This document shows positions 8,631 through 18,403 of a stretch of DNA of 64,000 nucleotides, piece after piece. The stretch is taken from assembly GCF_008122265.1 (NCBI RefSeq), contig NZ_CP043042.1, forward strand, positions 3,782,001-3,846,000, given 5' to 3'. This stretch comes from Marinobacter fonticola (GTDB lineage Bacteria; Pseudomonadota; Gammaproteobacteria; Pseudomonadales; Oleiphilaceae). The translations under genes and the position numbers were made by a program. Positions within the stretch are counted from its first letter, which is position 1, and every line of letters begins with the position of its first letter. The notes below the pieces were generated by a model. It made no database searches. It was not told the origin of the DNA and saw only the letters and a list, made by a program, of their open reading frames with translations.

Positions 8631-10853
8631 ATGAAAGCGCTCCGTTACCTCCTGATCGCTGTCGTTGCCATTATTTTGCTAGTCGCAGCAGCGATCTTGA
8701 TCGCCACACTGGTAATAGACCCGAACACCTACAAGCCGCAGATCGAAAAGGTCGTTGAGGATAAAACCAACCTCGACCTGATCCTGGAAGGCGACATCGG
8801 TTGGTCGTTCATCCCCATCGGGCTTGAGCTGAACAACGTCGAAGCCCGCCTGGAAGACAAACCGTTCGTCAAGCTGAACCGGCTTGTCGCTGAGGTGGAC
8901 TTTTGGTCACTGATCACCATGTCGCCTGCGGTTGACCAATTTACCCTCGATGGCCTGGACGCCAACCTGGTCAAAAACGCCCAGGGCCAGGGTAACTGGG
9001 AGCGCATCATGCCCGAGGGCGAACCAAGCGAGGCGCCCACCGAGCCGCAACCGTCCGAACAACCGGCAACGGACACCGCAGCGACGGAAGACGGCGGCGA
9101 GAGCGAACCACTGCAATTCGAGGTCGAGGAAATCGGTATTTCCAATGCAGCGCTGCATTACACGGACGAAGCCACCGGCCAGTCCGTGACCATCGAAGAC
9201 GTCAGCGTATCGGCGACCGGCATCGCGCTGGGCCAGACCTTCCCGCTCCAGGCCAGCTTCCGCTTCGCGACCAATCAGCCGGAGTTTGCCATCAACGCTC
9301 AGATCAGCGCTCAGATGACCGCCAATGAAGCGCTCAATCAGTTCCAGATCCAGGATCTGGACAGCAGCTTCGACATGACCGGCGAGCCCTTCGGCGGCGA
9401 AACCGTCAATGCCGGCGTCAGTGGCGATATCACCGCCAATCTGGATGCAGAGACCGCCAGTCTTTCCGACATTGCCGCCAGCTTCGCCAATGTCGATTTG
9501 ACCACCAGCCTTGAAGTTCAGGGGTTCAGCGAGCCTAAGCTGGCCGGCCAACTGACCGTGGCGGAATTCTCGCCACGCGAACTACTCAAGGCGATGGGAC
9601 AGTCCGACATCGAGACCAGCGACGAGGCAGTGCTGCAGAGCGCGTCCTTCTCCACGGATATCGGCGGCGAACCGGGTCAGATCGCATTGGACAACATGAA
9701 CCTCTCACTGGACGAAACGACCTTTACCGGCCGCTTCGGCCTGGGGCTGGAGAACACCGCTATCAGTCTCAACCTGCAAGGCAACGCGTTGAACGTCGAT
9801 CGTTACCTGCCACCCGAACCCGAAGGCGAACAGGCCAACGAGCCCGCGACGGAATCCTCCGGCGAAGCCCGGGGCGGCACCTCCACGGCCTCAGAGGCAG
9901 CCGCTCCGGAAAGCGAACTACTGCCACTTGAAACCCTGCGGGGGCTGGCGCTGGACATCAACTTTGGCCTGGGCGAACTGGTGGCCAGCAACCTGACCAT
10001 TACCGATATCAGTTCCAAAATCACCGCCAATAATGGCCTGATTAAGGTGGAACAGTTCGGCGGCAATCTCTACGAAGGCGATTTCAACGTCACAGCCACC
10101 CTGGATGCACGCAAGGACAACCCCACCTGGAAAATATCCGAGCGCGCCAACAACATCCAGACCCTCTCATTGCTGACCGATCTGGCGGACATGACGCTGC
10201 TCTCCGGCGGCGCCAACCTCACGGCGGATATCACCACCCAGGGCAACCGCCTATCCGCGCTGAAGCAGAACGCTCAGGGCGAAGTCCGCTTCGACCTGGA
10301 GAAGGGCAGCTTCAACAAGATGAACCTGACGCAAATGGCTTGTCAGGGCATCGCGCTGGCCAACCGCGAAAGCTTGACCGCCACCGACTGGGGCGACTCC
10401 ACACCGTTCAACGACATGAGCGGCCTGATCAAGATTGATGGCAACACCGTCAACAACACCAACCTTACCGCTGCACTCGCTGGCATGCGCCTGGACGGCA
10501 ACGGCACCGTCAACATGCAATCCAGCCAACTGGATTACGAACTGGGCCTGCGCGTCGTGGGCGAGATCCACCGCGACGAGGCCTGCCGTGTGACCGAGTA
10601 CGTCAAGGGCGCGGTAATCCCGGTAGAGTGCCGTGGCGACATTGCCGGCGAGCCGGCCAAGCTATGCTCCTTCGATGGCTCGCGTTTCCGCGACACCCTC
10701 AAGACGATGGCCGCCAACGCCGCCTCCGAAAAAGCGAAAAAAGAGTTGAATCGGGCGATCGACGATAAACTGGGCGAAAAGCTGGAAGAGAAGCTCGACA
10801 AGGAGAGTTCCGGTAAGGTCAAGGACGCGCTCAAGGGGCTGTTCAATCAATGA
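8631..10853 (+). CDS. AsmA family protein
   Basis: 740 residues. One N-terminal transmembrane helix (about 7-30) anchors a long periplasmic beta-rich region. The N-terminal AsmA signature is seen in LVIDPNTYKPQIEKVVEDKTNLDLILEGDIGWSFIPIGLELNNVEA in scattered form, and the C-terminal AsmA segment around residues 520-650 has GGANLTADITTQG and VNMQSSQLDYELGLRVVG. Two low-complexity linkers rich in E, P, S and T sit near residues 127-155 and 395-430. The tail is lysine/glutamate rich. AsmA-like proteins are linked to lipid transfer between membranes and outer-membrane assembly. The stop overlaps mutY (ATGA). Confidence 0.9.
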   Translation: MKALRYLLIAVVAIILLVAAAILIATLVIDPNTYKPQIEKVVEDKTNLDLILEGDIGWSFIPIGLELNNVEARLEDKPFVKLNRLVAEVDFWSLITMSPAVDQFTLDGLDANLVKNAQGQGNWERIMPEGEPSEAPTEPQPSEQPATDTAATEDGGESEPLQFEVEEIGISNAALHYTDEATGQSVTIEDVSVSATGIALGQTFPLQASFRFATNQPEFAINAQISAQMTANEALNQFQIQDLDSSFDMTGEPFGGETVNAGVSGDITANLDAETASLSDIAASFANVDLTTSLEVQGFSEPKLAGQLTVAEFSPRELLKAMGQSDIETSDEAVLQSASFSTDIGGEPGQIALDNMNLSLDETTFTGRFGLGLENTAISLNLQGNALNVDRYLPPEPEGEQANEPATESSGEARGGTSTASEAAAPESELLPLETLRGLALDINFGLGELVASNLTITDISSKITANNGLIKVEQFGGNLYEGDFNVTATLDARKDNPTWKISERANNIQTLSLLTDLADMTLLSGGANLTADITTQGNRLSALKQNAQGEVRFDLEKGSFNKMNLTQMACQGIALANRESLTATDWGDSTPFNDMSGLIKIDGNTVNNTNLTAALAGMRLDGNGTVNMQSSQLDYELGLRVVGEIHRDEACRVTEYVKGAVIPVECRGDIAGEPAKLCSFDGSRFRDTLKTMAANAASEKAKKELNRAIDDKLGEKLEEKLDKESSGKVKDALKGLFNQ

Positions 10854-11914
10854 CGGATAGCGTCGCCAGCCGGTTGCTCGAGTGGTACGACCAGCACGGC
10901 CGCAAGGAACTACCCTGGCATGAGAACCGGACACCCTATCGCGTATGGGTGTCCGAGATCATGCTACAGCAGACCCAGGTCGGCACGGTGATACCGTACT
11001 ACCAGGCCTTCATGCTCCGCTTCCCGGATGTCGAAAGCCTGGCCGGAGCACCGGTGGATGACGTGCTCCAACACTGGTCGGGCCTGGGCTACTACGCCCG
11101 CGCCCGCAACCTGCAGAAAGCGGCCAAGACAGTCGTGAACGACCACGGCGGCGAATTCCCCGGCACCCAGGAAGAACTTGAGGCCCTGCCCGGTATTGGC
11201 CGCTCCACCGCGGCCGCCATCCTAGCCCAAGCCCGGGGCATCCGCGCGGCGATTCTCGATGGCAACGTTAAACGCGTCCTCGCCCGCTACCACGCCGTTC
11301 AGGGCTGGCCCGGCAAGACCGCCGTCCTCAACGAACTCTGGCACCACGCCGAGCACCATACGCCTAATGCACGCGTGCGCGATTACACTCAAGCGATCAT
11401 GGACCTGGGCGCGCTCGTCTGCACCCGCCGCAAACCCGATTGCGGCCACTGTCCGCTCTACGATAACTGCGAAGCCTATGCTGAAGGTCTCACTGCCGCC
11501 CTACCCGAGCCCAAGCCGAAAAAAGCGCTACCGGAGAAGGAGACCTGGCTCCTGATGATCGAGGACGATGCCGGCAACCTGCTAATGGAACGCCGTCCAC
11601 CGAGCGGCATCTGGGGCGGCCTCTGGAGCCTGCCGGAAATGGACACCGCGGTTACCTTGGACGAACTGCCGGAGGTGGCCGAGCGCCAACTGGGCATCGC
11701 CTGCGAAGACGCCGAACCGCTTAGCGGATTCCGCCATACCTTCAGCCACTATCACCTGCATATTCACCCGGTGCGGCTGCGGCATGCCGGGACCACCAGT
11801 GCCATGGACGATGCCAACCTGGCCTGGCACCCACGCATCGACGCCCCGGCCCTCGGCGTCCCGAGCCCAATCCGCAAACTGCTTACGCGCCCCGAGCAAC
11901 CCACGCTCCTCTGA
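10850..11914 (+). CDS. mutY: A/G-specific adenine glycosylase MutY
   Basis: 354 residues. It removes adenine mispaired with 8-oxoguanine. The catalytic Glu is E36 (VSEIMLQQTQV), the helix-hairpin-helix is LPGIGRST (113-120), and the catalytic Asp is D137 (ILDGNVKRV). The 4Fe-4S ligands C191, C198, C201 and C207 have the C-x6-C-x2-C-x5-C pattern. The C-terminal part (from about 228) is the NUDIX-like lesion-recognition domain. It overlaps the asmA-like gene by 4 bases and is followed by yggX, a common gammaproteobacterial order. Confidence 0.97.
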   Translation: MTDSVASRLLEWYDQHGRKELPWHENRTPYRVWVSEIMLQQTQVGTVIPYYQAFMLRFPDVESLAGAPVDDVLQHWSGLGYYARARNLQKAAKTVVNDHGGEFPGTQEELEALPGIGRSTAAAILAQARGIRAAILDGNVKRVLARYHAVQGWPGKTAVLNELWHHAEHHTPNARVRDYTQAIMDLGALVCTRRKPDCGHCPLYDNCEAYAEGLTAALPEPKPKKALPEKETWLLMIEDDAGNLLMERRPPSGIWGGLWSLPEMDTAVTLDELPEVAERQLGIACEDAEPLSGFRHTFSHYHLHIHPVRLRHAGTTSAMDDANLAWHPRIDAPALGVPSPIRKLLTRPEQPTLL

Positions 11915-11945
11915 TTCTGTTACCATCCTCGAATCAACGACTATC

Positions 11946-12000
11946 GGAATCTCTGATTAGATCTATTGCAGAATCGGCAATAGACCTAATCAGAGATTCC
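11946..12000. repeat. Long near-perfect hairpin between mutY and yggX
   Basis: Arms 11946-11968 and 11978-12000 are complementary at 22 of 23 positions, with a 9-base loop. There is no T-tract; the yggX Shine-Dalgarno (CAGGAGCG) begins about 7 bases after the stem. It could insulate or process the mutY-yggX transcript, or be a small palindromic element. Confidence 0.85.
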
Positions 12001-12017
12001 CCGACACAGGAGCGCCC

Positions 12018-12296
12018 ATGAGCCGCACCGTATTCTGCCGCAAATACCAGAAGGAAATGGAAGGCCTCGAAACGCCCCCTATGCCCGGCCCCAAAGGTCA
12101 GGAGCTTTACGAAACGGTTTCGAAACAGGCGTGGCAGGAATGGCAGAGCCAGCAAACCATGCTGATCAACGAAAAACACCTGAACATGATCGACCCCTTC
12201 GCCCGTAAATACCTCAAAGCGCAAATGGAGAAGTTCCTGGATAACGAGCCCTACGAACAGGCCGAAGGTTTTGTACCACCGGAAGAGAAAGGCTGA
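12018..12296 (+). CDS. yggX: Fe(2+)-trafficking / oxidative damage protection protein YggX
   Basis: 92 residues, the normal family length. It is small, soluble and cytosolic. Hallmarks are the N-terminal [17 protein letters not shown] with the single conserved cysteine, then [30 protein letters not shown] and [10 protein letters not shown]. It protects Fe-S clusters from oxidation. Adjacency to mutY, itself an Fe-S repair enzyme, is conserved in related bacteria. The ribosome-binding site is AGGAGCG. Confidence 0.97.
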   Translation: MSRTVFCRKYQKEMEGLETPPMPGPKGQELYETVSKQAWQEWQSQQTMLINEKHLNMIDPFARKYLKAQMEKFLDNEPYEQAEGFVPPEEKG

Positions 12297-12363
12297 GCGA
12301 AACCGGAATTGATCAAGCATTGAGCAAGGCACCGAAAACCGGGAAATTTTCTCCCAAACAGCC

Positions 12364-12392
12364 TTGACTCAAACCGGCCAAACCGGTTTAAT
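12364..12392 (+). promoter_or_regulatory. Sigma-70 promoter of tRNA-Phe
   Basis: TTGACT, a 17-base spacer, then TTTAAT, followed by the GC-rich AGCGCCCC. A GC-rich discriminator is typical of stable-RNA promoters under stringent control. The tRNA begins about 42 bases after the -10. Confidence 0.7.
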
Positions 12393-12433
12393 AGCGCCCC
12401 GTTGCGGATACAACACTAGTTGTATGACACAAC

Positions 12434-12509
12434 GCCCGGATAGCTCAGTCGGTAGAGCAGGGGATTGAAAATCCCCGTGTCGGTGGTTCGATTCCGCCTC
12501 CGGGCACCA
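12434..12509 (+). tRNA. tRNA-Phe (anticodon GAA)
   Basis: 76 nt with encoded CCA. Acceptor GCCCGGA pairs with TCCGGGC, the D-arm reads AGCTCAGTCGGTAGAGC, and the anticodon arm GGGGA-TTGAAAA-TCCCC places GAA at 12467-12469. The T-arm contains GGTTCGATTCC. tRNA genes of this type are common integration sites, and a defence-gene block begins right after it. I found no second copy of its 3' end further on. Confidence 0.98.
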
Positions 12510-12519
12510 CGAATTCAGG

Positions 12520-12548
12520 AAAGCCGCTCAATCGAGCGGCTTTTTTTT
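12520..12548 (+). terminator. Rho-independent terminator of tRNA-Phe
   Basis: A 9-bp stem AAGCCGCTC / GAGCGGCTT with loop AATC, running into eight more T. Eleven bases after the tRNA CCA. Confidence 0.93.
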
Positions 12549-12695
12549 GTTTCTGGCTCTTCAGCTTTTCTTCCGAAGAGTTTTGCTTTTCCAACCTGCT
12601 TCATAACTTCTGAAACCCGACAACTTCCGCTACTCTCGTTCAGGTAAAGCAACTCCGACACGAGCAGTTGCAATTCTGAAGTAACGGCGGCGCGC

Positions 12696-15116
12696 ATGGA
12701 TAAGAAGAAACTGACAGAAAGAGACATCTGCACCAAGTTCATCAATCCAGCCCTGGAGCAGGCCGGTTGGAATATCCAGACGCAAGTCCGTGAGGAATTC
12801 CCCGTTACCAACGGCCGCATCATTGTTCGGGGCCGAATGCACACCCGTGCACGACCTCGTCGTGCCGACTACGTGCTCAACTTCAAGAAGAACATTCCGA
12901 TTGCCATCATCGAGGCGAAGGACAACAACCACAGCCTGGGCGACGGTATGCAGCAAGCCCTCGCCTACAGTGATGCCCTCGCTGCACCGTTCGTATTCAG
13001 CAGCAATGGCGATGGCTTTCTCTTTCACGACCGTACGGGATTGATTAGTAAAACCGAAACGTCTCTGTCCCTGGATGAATTCCCCTCGCCTGAGCGCCTC
13101 TGGGAGCTCTACTGCCAGCACAAAGGCCTAACGCAGCCCGAGGCCCGGGAAACGGTGGAACAGCCCTACTACGACGATGGCAGCGGCCGAGTGCCGCGCT
13201 ATTACCAGATGGTGGCCGTTAACCGAACTATAGAAGCTGTCGCCAAAGGTCAGGACCGCTTGCTGCTGGTTATGGCCACCGGAACCGGCAAGACTTTTAC
13301 CGCTTTCCAGATTATCTGGCGCCTCTGGAAATCGAAGCAGAAGAAGCGAATTCTGTTTCTGGCCGATAGGAACATCCTCGTCGACCAAACTAAGAACAAC
13401 GACTTCAAGCCGTTCGGCCAGGCCATGACGAAGGTGACGAATCGTACTGTCGATAAGTCCTACGAAATTTACCTCTCCCTTTACCAGGCCGTCACAGGCA
13501 GCGAGGAAGAGAAGAACATCTACAAACAGTTCTCACCGGATTTCTTCGACCTAATCGTTATCGACGAATGCCACCGCGGCAGCGCAGCCGCAGACTCCGC
13601 TTGGCGGCAGATTCTCGATTACTTCTCCAGCGCCACGCACATCGGTTTAACGGCCACCCCGAAGGAAACGAAAGACGTCTCCAACATCGACTACTTCGGC
13701 GACCCGGTTTACACCTACTCGTTGAAACAAGGCATTGAGGACGGTTTTCTCGCGCCCTACAAAGTCGTTCGCGTGGATTTGGACAGGGACCTACAGGGCT
13801 GGCGCCCCAGCAAGGGCCAGACCGACAAGCACGGCGAGCTCATTGAAGACCGGATATATAATCAGAAAGATTTCGACCGCAATCTGGTGCTTGAGAAGCG
13901 CACTAAGAAGATTGCTGAGAAGGTTACCGAGTTTCTAGAAAATACCGATCCCTACCAGAAAACCATCGTGTTCTGTGAAGATATCGACCATGCCGAGCGC
14001 ATGCGCCAGGCACTAGTTAATCTGAACCCTCGGCGCGTACAGGAAAACCGTAAATACGTGATGCGCATTACGGGTGACGAACAGGAAGGCAAAGCCGAGC
14101 TGGACAACTTCATCAACCCGGAAGAGCGCTATCCGGTCATCGCGACCACCAGCAAACTTATGACAACGGGCGTAGACGCCCAGACCTGCAAACTCATTGT
14201 GCTGGACCAACGCATCCAGTCCCTGACTGAGTTCAAGCAGATTATCGGCCGCGGCACGCGCATCAATGACGACTACAACAAGCACTGGTTCACCATCCTC
14301 GACTTCAAGAAGGCGACCGAGCTGTTTGCTGACCCGGCGTTTGACGGCGAACCAGTGAAAGTCTATCAACCCAAGGGCGATGAGCCCATTGTGCCCGACG
14401 ATGAGCGTGAAGCCTTTGACCCCACGGCCAGCGAATTTGGTACGGAAGAAGAACCCCATGATTACGCCGTCGATTCAGACCAAGTCTGGCAGAGCGACGA
14501 CAGCAACCCGGGCGCGTCGGATGATGCCAAAGGCAAGCGCATCAAATACGTTGTCGGCGATGTCGAGGTCAACGTCATGGCCGAGCGAGTGCAATACCTG
14601 AGCCCCGACGGCAAGCTCATTACAGAAAGCCTGCGAGACTACACCCGTAAGAAGGTCAAAGAGCAGTACGCTTCCCTGGAGGACTTCCTGCGCCGCTGGA
14701 ATACCTCTGACCGCAAGCAAACCATTGTCGAGGAACTGGCCGAACAAGGCGTGTTCTGGGACGACCTCACCAAGGATGTCAGCAAGAAACTGGGCGCCGA
14801 ACCGGACCCCTTCGATGTCATTTGCCACATCGTTTACGACCAACCGCCATTGACCCGCAAGGAACGCGCGGAACAGGTCCGCAAGAAAAACTATTTCAGC
14901 AAATATGAAGGCGCCAGTCGTCTGGTTCTGGACGCCCTGCTCGACAAGTACACCGATGCCGGCATCGAGCCTATCGAAGACGTCAAAGTGCTCACCCTCG
15001 CACCTTTCGACCGCATAGGTGCCCCGATGGAACTTCTGCAGGCCTTTGGCGGCAAACCTGGCTATACCGACGCCGTGAAAGATCTCGAAGACGCCCTCTA
15101 CCAAAAGACCTCGTAA
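12696..15116 (+). CDS. hsdR: Type I restriction enzyme, R (restriction/translocase) subunit HsdR
   Basis: 806 residues. An N-terminal PD-(D/E)xK nuclease (D58 ... E73-A-K75, in AIIEAKD) is followed by SF2 helicase motifs: MATGTGKT (193-200), DECHRG (from 290), LTATPK (about 319) and the motif VI region [11 protein letters not shown]. The C-terminal region resembles the EcoEI-type R subunit. HsdR translocates DNA with ATP and cuts far from the recognition site when the target is unmodified. Start ATG 12696 has only a weak Shine-Dalgarno (GAAGTAACGG), so R expression may be low, as is common. hsdM follows after 54 bases. Confidence 0.95.
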   Translation: MDKKKLTERDICTKFINPALEQAGWNIQTQVREEFPVTNGRIIVRGRMHTRARPRRADYVLNFKKNIPIAIIEAKDNNHSLGDGMQQALAYSDALAAPFVFSSNGDGFLFHDRTGLISKTETSLSLDEFPSPERLWELYCQHKGLTQPEARETVEQPYYDDGSGRVPRYYQMVAVNRTIEAVAKGQDRLLLVMATGTGKTFTAFQIIWRLWKSKQKKRILFLADRNILVDQTKNNDFKPFGQAMTKVTNRTVDKSYEIYLSLYQAVTGSEEEKNIYKQFSPDFFDLIVIDECHRGSAAADSAWRQILDYFSSATHIGLTATPKETKDVSNIDYFGDPVYTYSLKQGIEDGFLAPYKVVRVDLDRDLQGWRPSKGQTDKHGELIEDRIYNQKDFDRNLVLEKRTKKIAEKVTEFLENTDPYQKTIVFCEDIDHAERMRQALVNLNPRRVQENRKYVMRITGDEQEGKAELDNFINPEERYPVIATTSKLMTTGVDAQTCKLIVLDQRIQSLTEFKQIIGRGTRINDDYNKHWFTILDFKKATELFADPAFDGEPVKVYQPKGDEPIVPDDEREAFDPTASEFGTEEEPHDYAVDSDQVWQSDDSNPGASDDAKGKRIKYVVGDVEVNVMAERVQYLSPDGKLITESLRDYTRKKVKEQYASLEDFLRRWNTSDRKQTIVEELAEQGVFWDDLTKDVSKKLGAEPDPFDVICHIVYDQPPLTRKERAEQVRKKNYFSKYEGASRLVLDALLDKYTDAGIEPIEDVKVLTLAPFDRIGAPMELLQAFGGKPGYTDAVKDLEDALYQKTS

Positions 15117-15170
15117 GCGATACACTCACGCGCGTATATACATCTCCGAAAATTCAGGAACAGCGAAGTC

Positions 15171-16667
15171 ATGCCAATCAGCACCACCATCAAATCGATC
15201 CAAGACATCATGCGCAAAGACGTTGGCGTCGACGGCGACGCACAGCGTATCGGCCAGTTAGTCTGGATGCTGTTCCTAAAGATATTCGACGACCGGGAGC
15301 AGGAGTGGGAGCTTTTCTACGACGGCTACAAGTCGCCGATTCCGGACAATCTCCGCTGGCGTAATTGGGCCTCCGACCCCGAGGGCATGACCGGCGATGA
15401 GCTCAAAGACTTTGTCGATAACACTTTGTTCCCGGGATTACAGAACCTTGAGGCCGCCGGCGATGACTATCGCGGCATTGTCATCCGCAATGTGTTCGAG
15501 GATGCCTACAACTACATGAAGTCCGGGCAGCTTATGCGCCAGGTCATCAATAAGCTTCAGGACGGCATCGATTTCAACAAATCCGCTGAGCGTCACGAAC
15601 TCGGGGATATGTACGAACAGATCCTGAAGGACCTACAAAGCGCCGGGAATGCGGGCGAGTTCTACACGCCTCGGGCGGTAACGCAGTTCATGGTGAATCA
15701 GGTCGACCCAAAACTGGATGAATTGGTAATGGACCCGGCCTGCGGTACCGGCGGCTTCCTGACTTGCACCATCGACCACAAGCGCAAGCACTACGTAAAG
15801 ACACCCCAAGACGAGGAAGTTCTACAACGCAGCATTATAGGTGTCGAGAAGAAGCCGTTACCGCACCTGCTGGCGACGACAAACATGGTTCTGCATGGCA
15901 TTGAGGTGCCGGACCAAATCAAGCACACCAACACCCTGGCGCGTCCTCTCATCGACTGGGGGCCGCGCGAGCGGGTAAACGTCATTGTCGCCAACCCGCC
16001 TTTCGGCGGCATGGAAGAGGACGGCATCGAAACCAACTTCCCCAGCGCCTTCCGCACCCGGGAAACCGCCGACCTATTCATGACCCTTTTCATTCACTTA
16101 CTGAAAGAGGGTGGCCGCGCTGCCGTGGTGCTGCCAGACGGCTTTCTGTTCGGCGAAGGCATGAAAACCCGCCTCAAGGAAAAACTGCTGCACGAGTGCA
16201 ACCTGCACACCATCGTGCGCCTGCCCAACGGCGTGTTTAACCCCTACACCGGCATCAAGACCAACCTGCTGTTCTTCACCAAGGGCAAGCCCACCGAAAC
16301 CTTGTGGTACTACGAACACCCCTACCCGGAAGGCTACAAGAGCTACAGCAAAACCAAGCCCATGAAGTTCTCCGAGTTCCAGACCGAAATCGACTGGTGG
16401 GGCACCGAGGCCGACGGATTCGCGAGCCGTGAGGAAACCGAACAGGCCTGGGAAGTGTCCGTCGACGACATCAAGGCCCGCAACTACAACCTGGACATCA
16501 AGAACCCTCACGTAGGCGAGCAGATCAGCCACGACCCGGACGAACTGCTGGCCAAGTACGAACAACAACAGGCCGAGATTCAGGAGATCCGCCACCAACT
16601 TAGGGACATCCTCGCCGATGCACTTTCCCACAACAACGGTGAGAGCACCGATGGAGGTGCGGCGTGA
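15171..16667 (+). CDS. hsdM: Type I restriction-modification system, M subunit HsdM
   Basis: A 498-residue N6-adenine methyltransferase. An N-terminal helical HsdM domain (about 8-140) precedes the SAM-binding motif I D188-PACGTGGF and the catalytic motif IV N275-PPFGG. Intact motifs suggest an active enzyme. AGGAAC lies ahead of ATG 15171. The TGA stop overlaps the hsdS GTG (GTGA), so M and S are translationally coupled, as expected for an M2S complex. Confidence 0.97.
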   Translation: MPISTTIKSIQDIMRKDVGVDGDAQRIGQLVWMLFLKIFDDREQEWELFYDGYKSPIPDNLRWRNWASDPEGMTGDELKDFVDNTLFPGLQNLEAAGDDYRGIVIRNVFEDAYNYMKSGQLMRQVINKLQDGIDFNKSAERHELGDMYEQILKDLQSAGNAGEFYTPRAVTQFMVNQVDPKLDELVMDPACGTGGFLTCTIDHKRKHYVKTPQDEEVLQRSIIGVEKKPLPHLLATTNMVLHGIEVPDQIKHTNTLARPLIDWGPRERVNVIVANPPFGGMEEDGIETNFPSAFRTRETADLFMTLFIHLLKEGGRAAVVLPDGFLFGEGMKTRLKEKLLHECNLHTIVRLPNGVFNPYTGIKTNLLFFTKGKPTETLWYYEHPYPEGYKSYSKTKPMKFSEFQTEIDWWGTEADGFASREETEQAWEVSVDDIKARNYNLDIKNPHVGEQISHDPDELLAKYEQQQAEIQEIRHQLRDILADALSHNNGESTDGGAA

Positions 16668-18403
16668 GTGCGCGGGAGCTGATTACCGAGCACCTGGATT
16701 TGTGGACCGGGGCGGTTACGAAAAAGTCCAGCAGTGGCCGGGGGAGTAATGGCAAGGTTGAGCTGACTGGGGTTAAGAAGCTTCGGGAGTTGATTCTGGA
16801 GTTGGCTCTATTGGGCAAACTAGTTAAAGCAGAGGAAAGCGATGAACCAGCGCACCAGCTGTTGTCGAAGATTGAGTCGGAAAAATCTCGCTTGGCTGCC
16901 GAGAAGGTAATCAAGAAACCCAAAAAACTTGAAGCCGCCAGTGGTGGGGAACCCTATCAAGTTCCGTCAAATTGGTGCTGGGTTCGCCTAGGGCAAGTAA
17001 CGAACTACGGAGTCACAGACAAAGCTGAACCCAATCAGGTTGCTGATAATACATGGGTATTAGAGCTGGAGGATATTGAAAAAGAGAGCTCCAAGCTTCT
17101 CAACAAAGTTCGCTACACGGAGCGCCAGTTCAGGAGCTCGAAGAATCGGTTTGAGCGGGGTGATGTACTTTATGGAAAGCTACGCCCCTACCTCGATAAA
17201 GTGCTCGTTGCGGATGAGCCTGGTGTTTGTACGACCGAAATCATCCCCATTCGGGGCTACTTGGGACTATTGCCAGAATTCCTTCGGTTGGCGCTGAAGT
17301 CGCCGAGTTTTAGGCGGTACGCAAATGATTCCACGCATGGTATGAATTTACCTCGACTGGGAACCGACAAGGCCAGATTGGCCATGATTCCGTTGCCCCC
17401 TGAACGAGAACAACACCGCATCGTCCAAAAAGTCGATGAACTCATGGCCCTTTGCGACCGGCTGGAACAACAAACCAGCGACCAGCTCGAAGCCCACGAA
17501 ACCCTCGTGGACACTCTGCTCGGCACCCTCACCCAATCCGAAAACGCCACCGAACTGGCCGACAACTGGGCCCGCCTCGCCGCCCACTTCGACGCCCTGC
17601 TCACCACCGAGCAGAGCATCGACAAGCTCAAGCAAACCATTCTGCAACTGGCGGTGACGGGGCGGTTGGTGAAGCGGGATGTGGGGGATGAGCCCGCCTC
17701 AGAGTTACTTAATAGTGTTACTGCTGAACGCCGGGAGTTAGTTCAGTCAGGGAAGGTACGGGCACCCAAAATCCCTGCGAACACCGACTTGCAGATATCG
17801 CCGCCGTTTCCTTTGCCACGCAACTGGAATTGGGTCCGGCTCGGAGAACTTTTCGCAATCGTGACAGATGGAGACCATCAAGCTCCGCCCAAGAGCGAAG
17901 AGGGCGTCCCCTTCTTGGTTATCGGCAATTTAAACACCGGCCGTATAGACTTTGCGGGCTGCAAACACGTCAACGAGAACTATTATTCCCAGCTGGACTG
18001 GAGCAGAAAACCAACCAATGGCGACCTCCTCTATACCGTCACAGGTTCATACGGTATTCCTATTAAGGTGCTTACATGCAAAGCCTTTTGTGTTCAACGT
18101 CACGTCGCAATACTTAGAGCCACAGCCTCAACTCCGCGCGATTACGTCAAGCTAGTTCTTGAGAGCGAATACGGGCAGTTCTACGCCGACGAGATTGCAA
18201 CGGGTATAGCGCAAAAGACTGTCCCCCTGACGGGACTACGTAAAATGCCAATTCCCTTGCCCCCTCAGGCGGAACAGTACCGCATAGTCCAGAAAGTCGA
18301 TGAACTCATGGCCCTCTGCGACCAACTCAAGGAACGCCTGAACCAGGCCAGCGAAACCCGCTGTCAGTTGGCCGAATCGATAGTAGAAGGAGCCCTGAGC
18401 TAA
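16664..18403 (+). CDS. hsdS: Type I restriction-modification system, specificity subunit HsdS
   Basis: 579 residues with two target-recognition domains (about 95-245 and 383-530). Each begins with a P-x-NW-x-WVRLG motif (PSNWCWVRLG, PRNWNWVRLG) and is followed by the conserved helix (RIVQKVDELMALCDRLEQQ and RIVQKVDELMALCDQLKER). The two helix regions are near-identical at DNA level (see repeats). The extra N-terminal stretch (1-90) is helical. The half-site recognised by each TRD cannot be told from sequence. The TAA stop shares its last A with the next gene's ATG. Confidence 0.95.
   Translation: MSARELITEHLDLWTGAVTKKSSSGRGSNGKVELTGVKKLRELILELALLGKLVKAEESDEPAHQLLSKIESEKSRLAAEKVIKKPKKLEAASGGEPYQVPSNWCWVRLGQVTNYGVTDKAEPNQVADNTWVLELEDIEKESSKLLNKVRYTERQFRSSKNRFERGDVLYGKLRPYLDKVLVADEPGVCTTEIIPIRGYLGLLPEFLRLALKSPSFRRYANDSTHGMNLPRLGTDKARLAMIPLPPEREQHRIVQKVDELMALCDRLEQQTSDQLEAHETLVDTLLGTLTQSENATELADNWARLAAHFDALLTTEQSIDKLKQTILQLAVTGRLVKRDVGDEPASELLNSVTAERRELVQSGKVRAPKIPANTDLQISPPFPLPRNWNWVRLGELFAIVTDGDHQAPPKSEEGVPFLVIGNLNTGRIDFAGCKHVNENYYSQLDWSRKPTNGDLLYTVTGSYGIPIKVLTCKAFCVQRHVAILRATASTPRDYVKLVLESEYGQFYADEIATGIAQKTVPLTGLRKMPIPLPPQAEQYRIVQKVDELMALCDQLKERLNQASETRCQLAESIVEGALS
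17417..17459 (+). repeat. Intragenic direct repeat, hsdS copy 1
   Basis: A 43-base segment coding the conserved helix after TRD1; it matches 18281-18323 at 40 of 43 positions. The copies are 864 bases (288 codons) apart, so recombination between them would remove one TRD without a frameshift. Confidence 0.9.
18281..18323 (+). repeat. Intragenic direct repeat, hsdS copy 2
   Basis: Second copy, after TRD2, with three mismatches to the first. Such repeats are the usual hinge for TRD exchange in hsdS genes. Confidence 0.9.
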
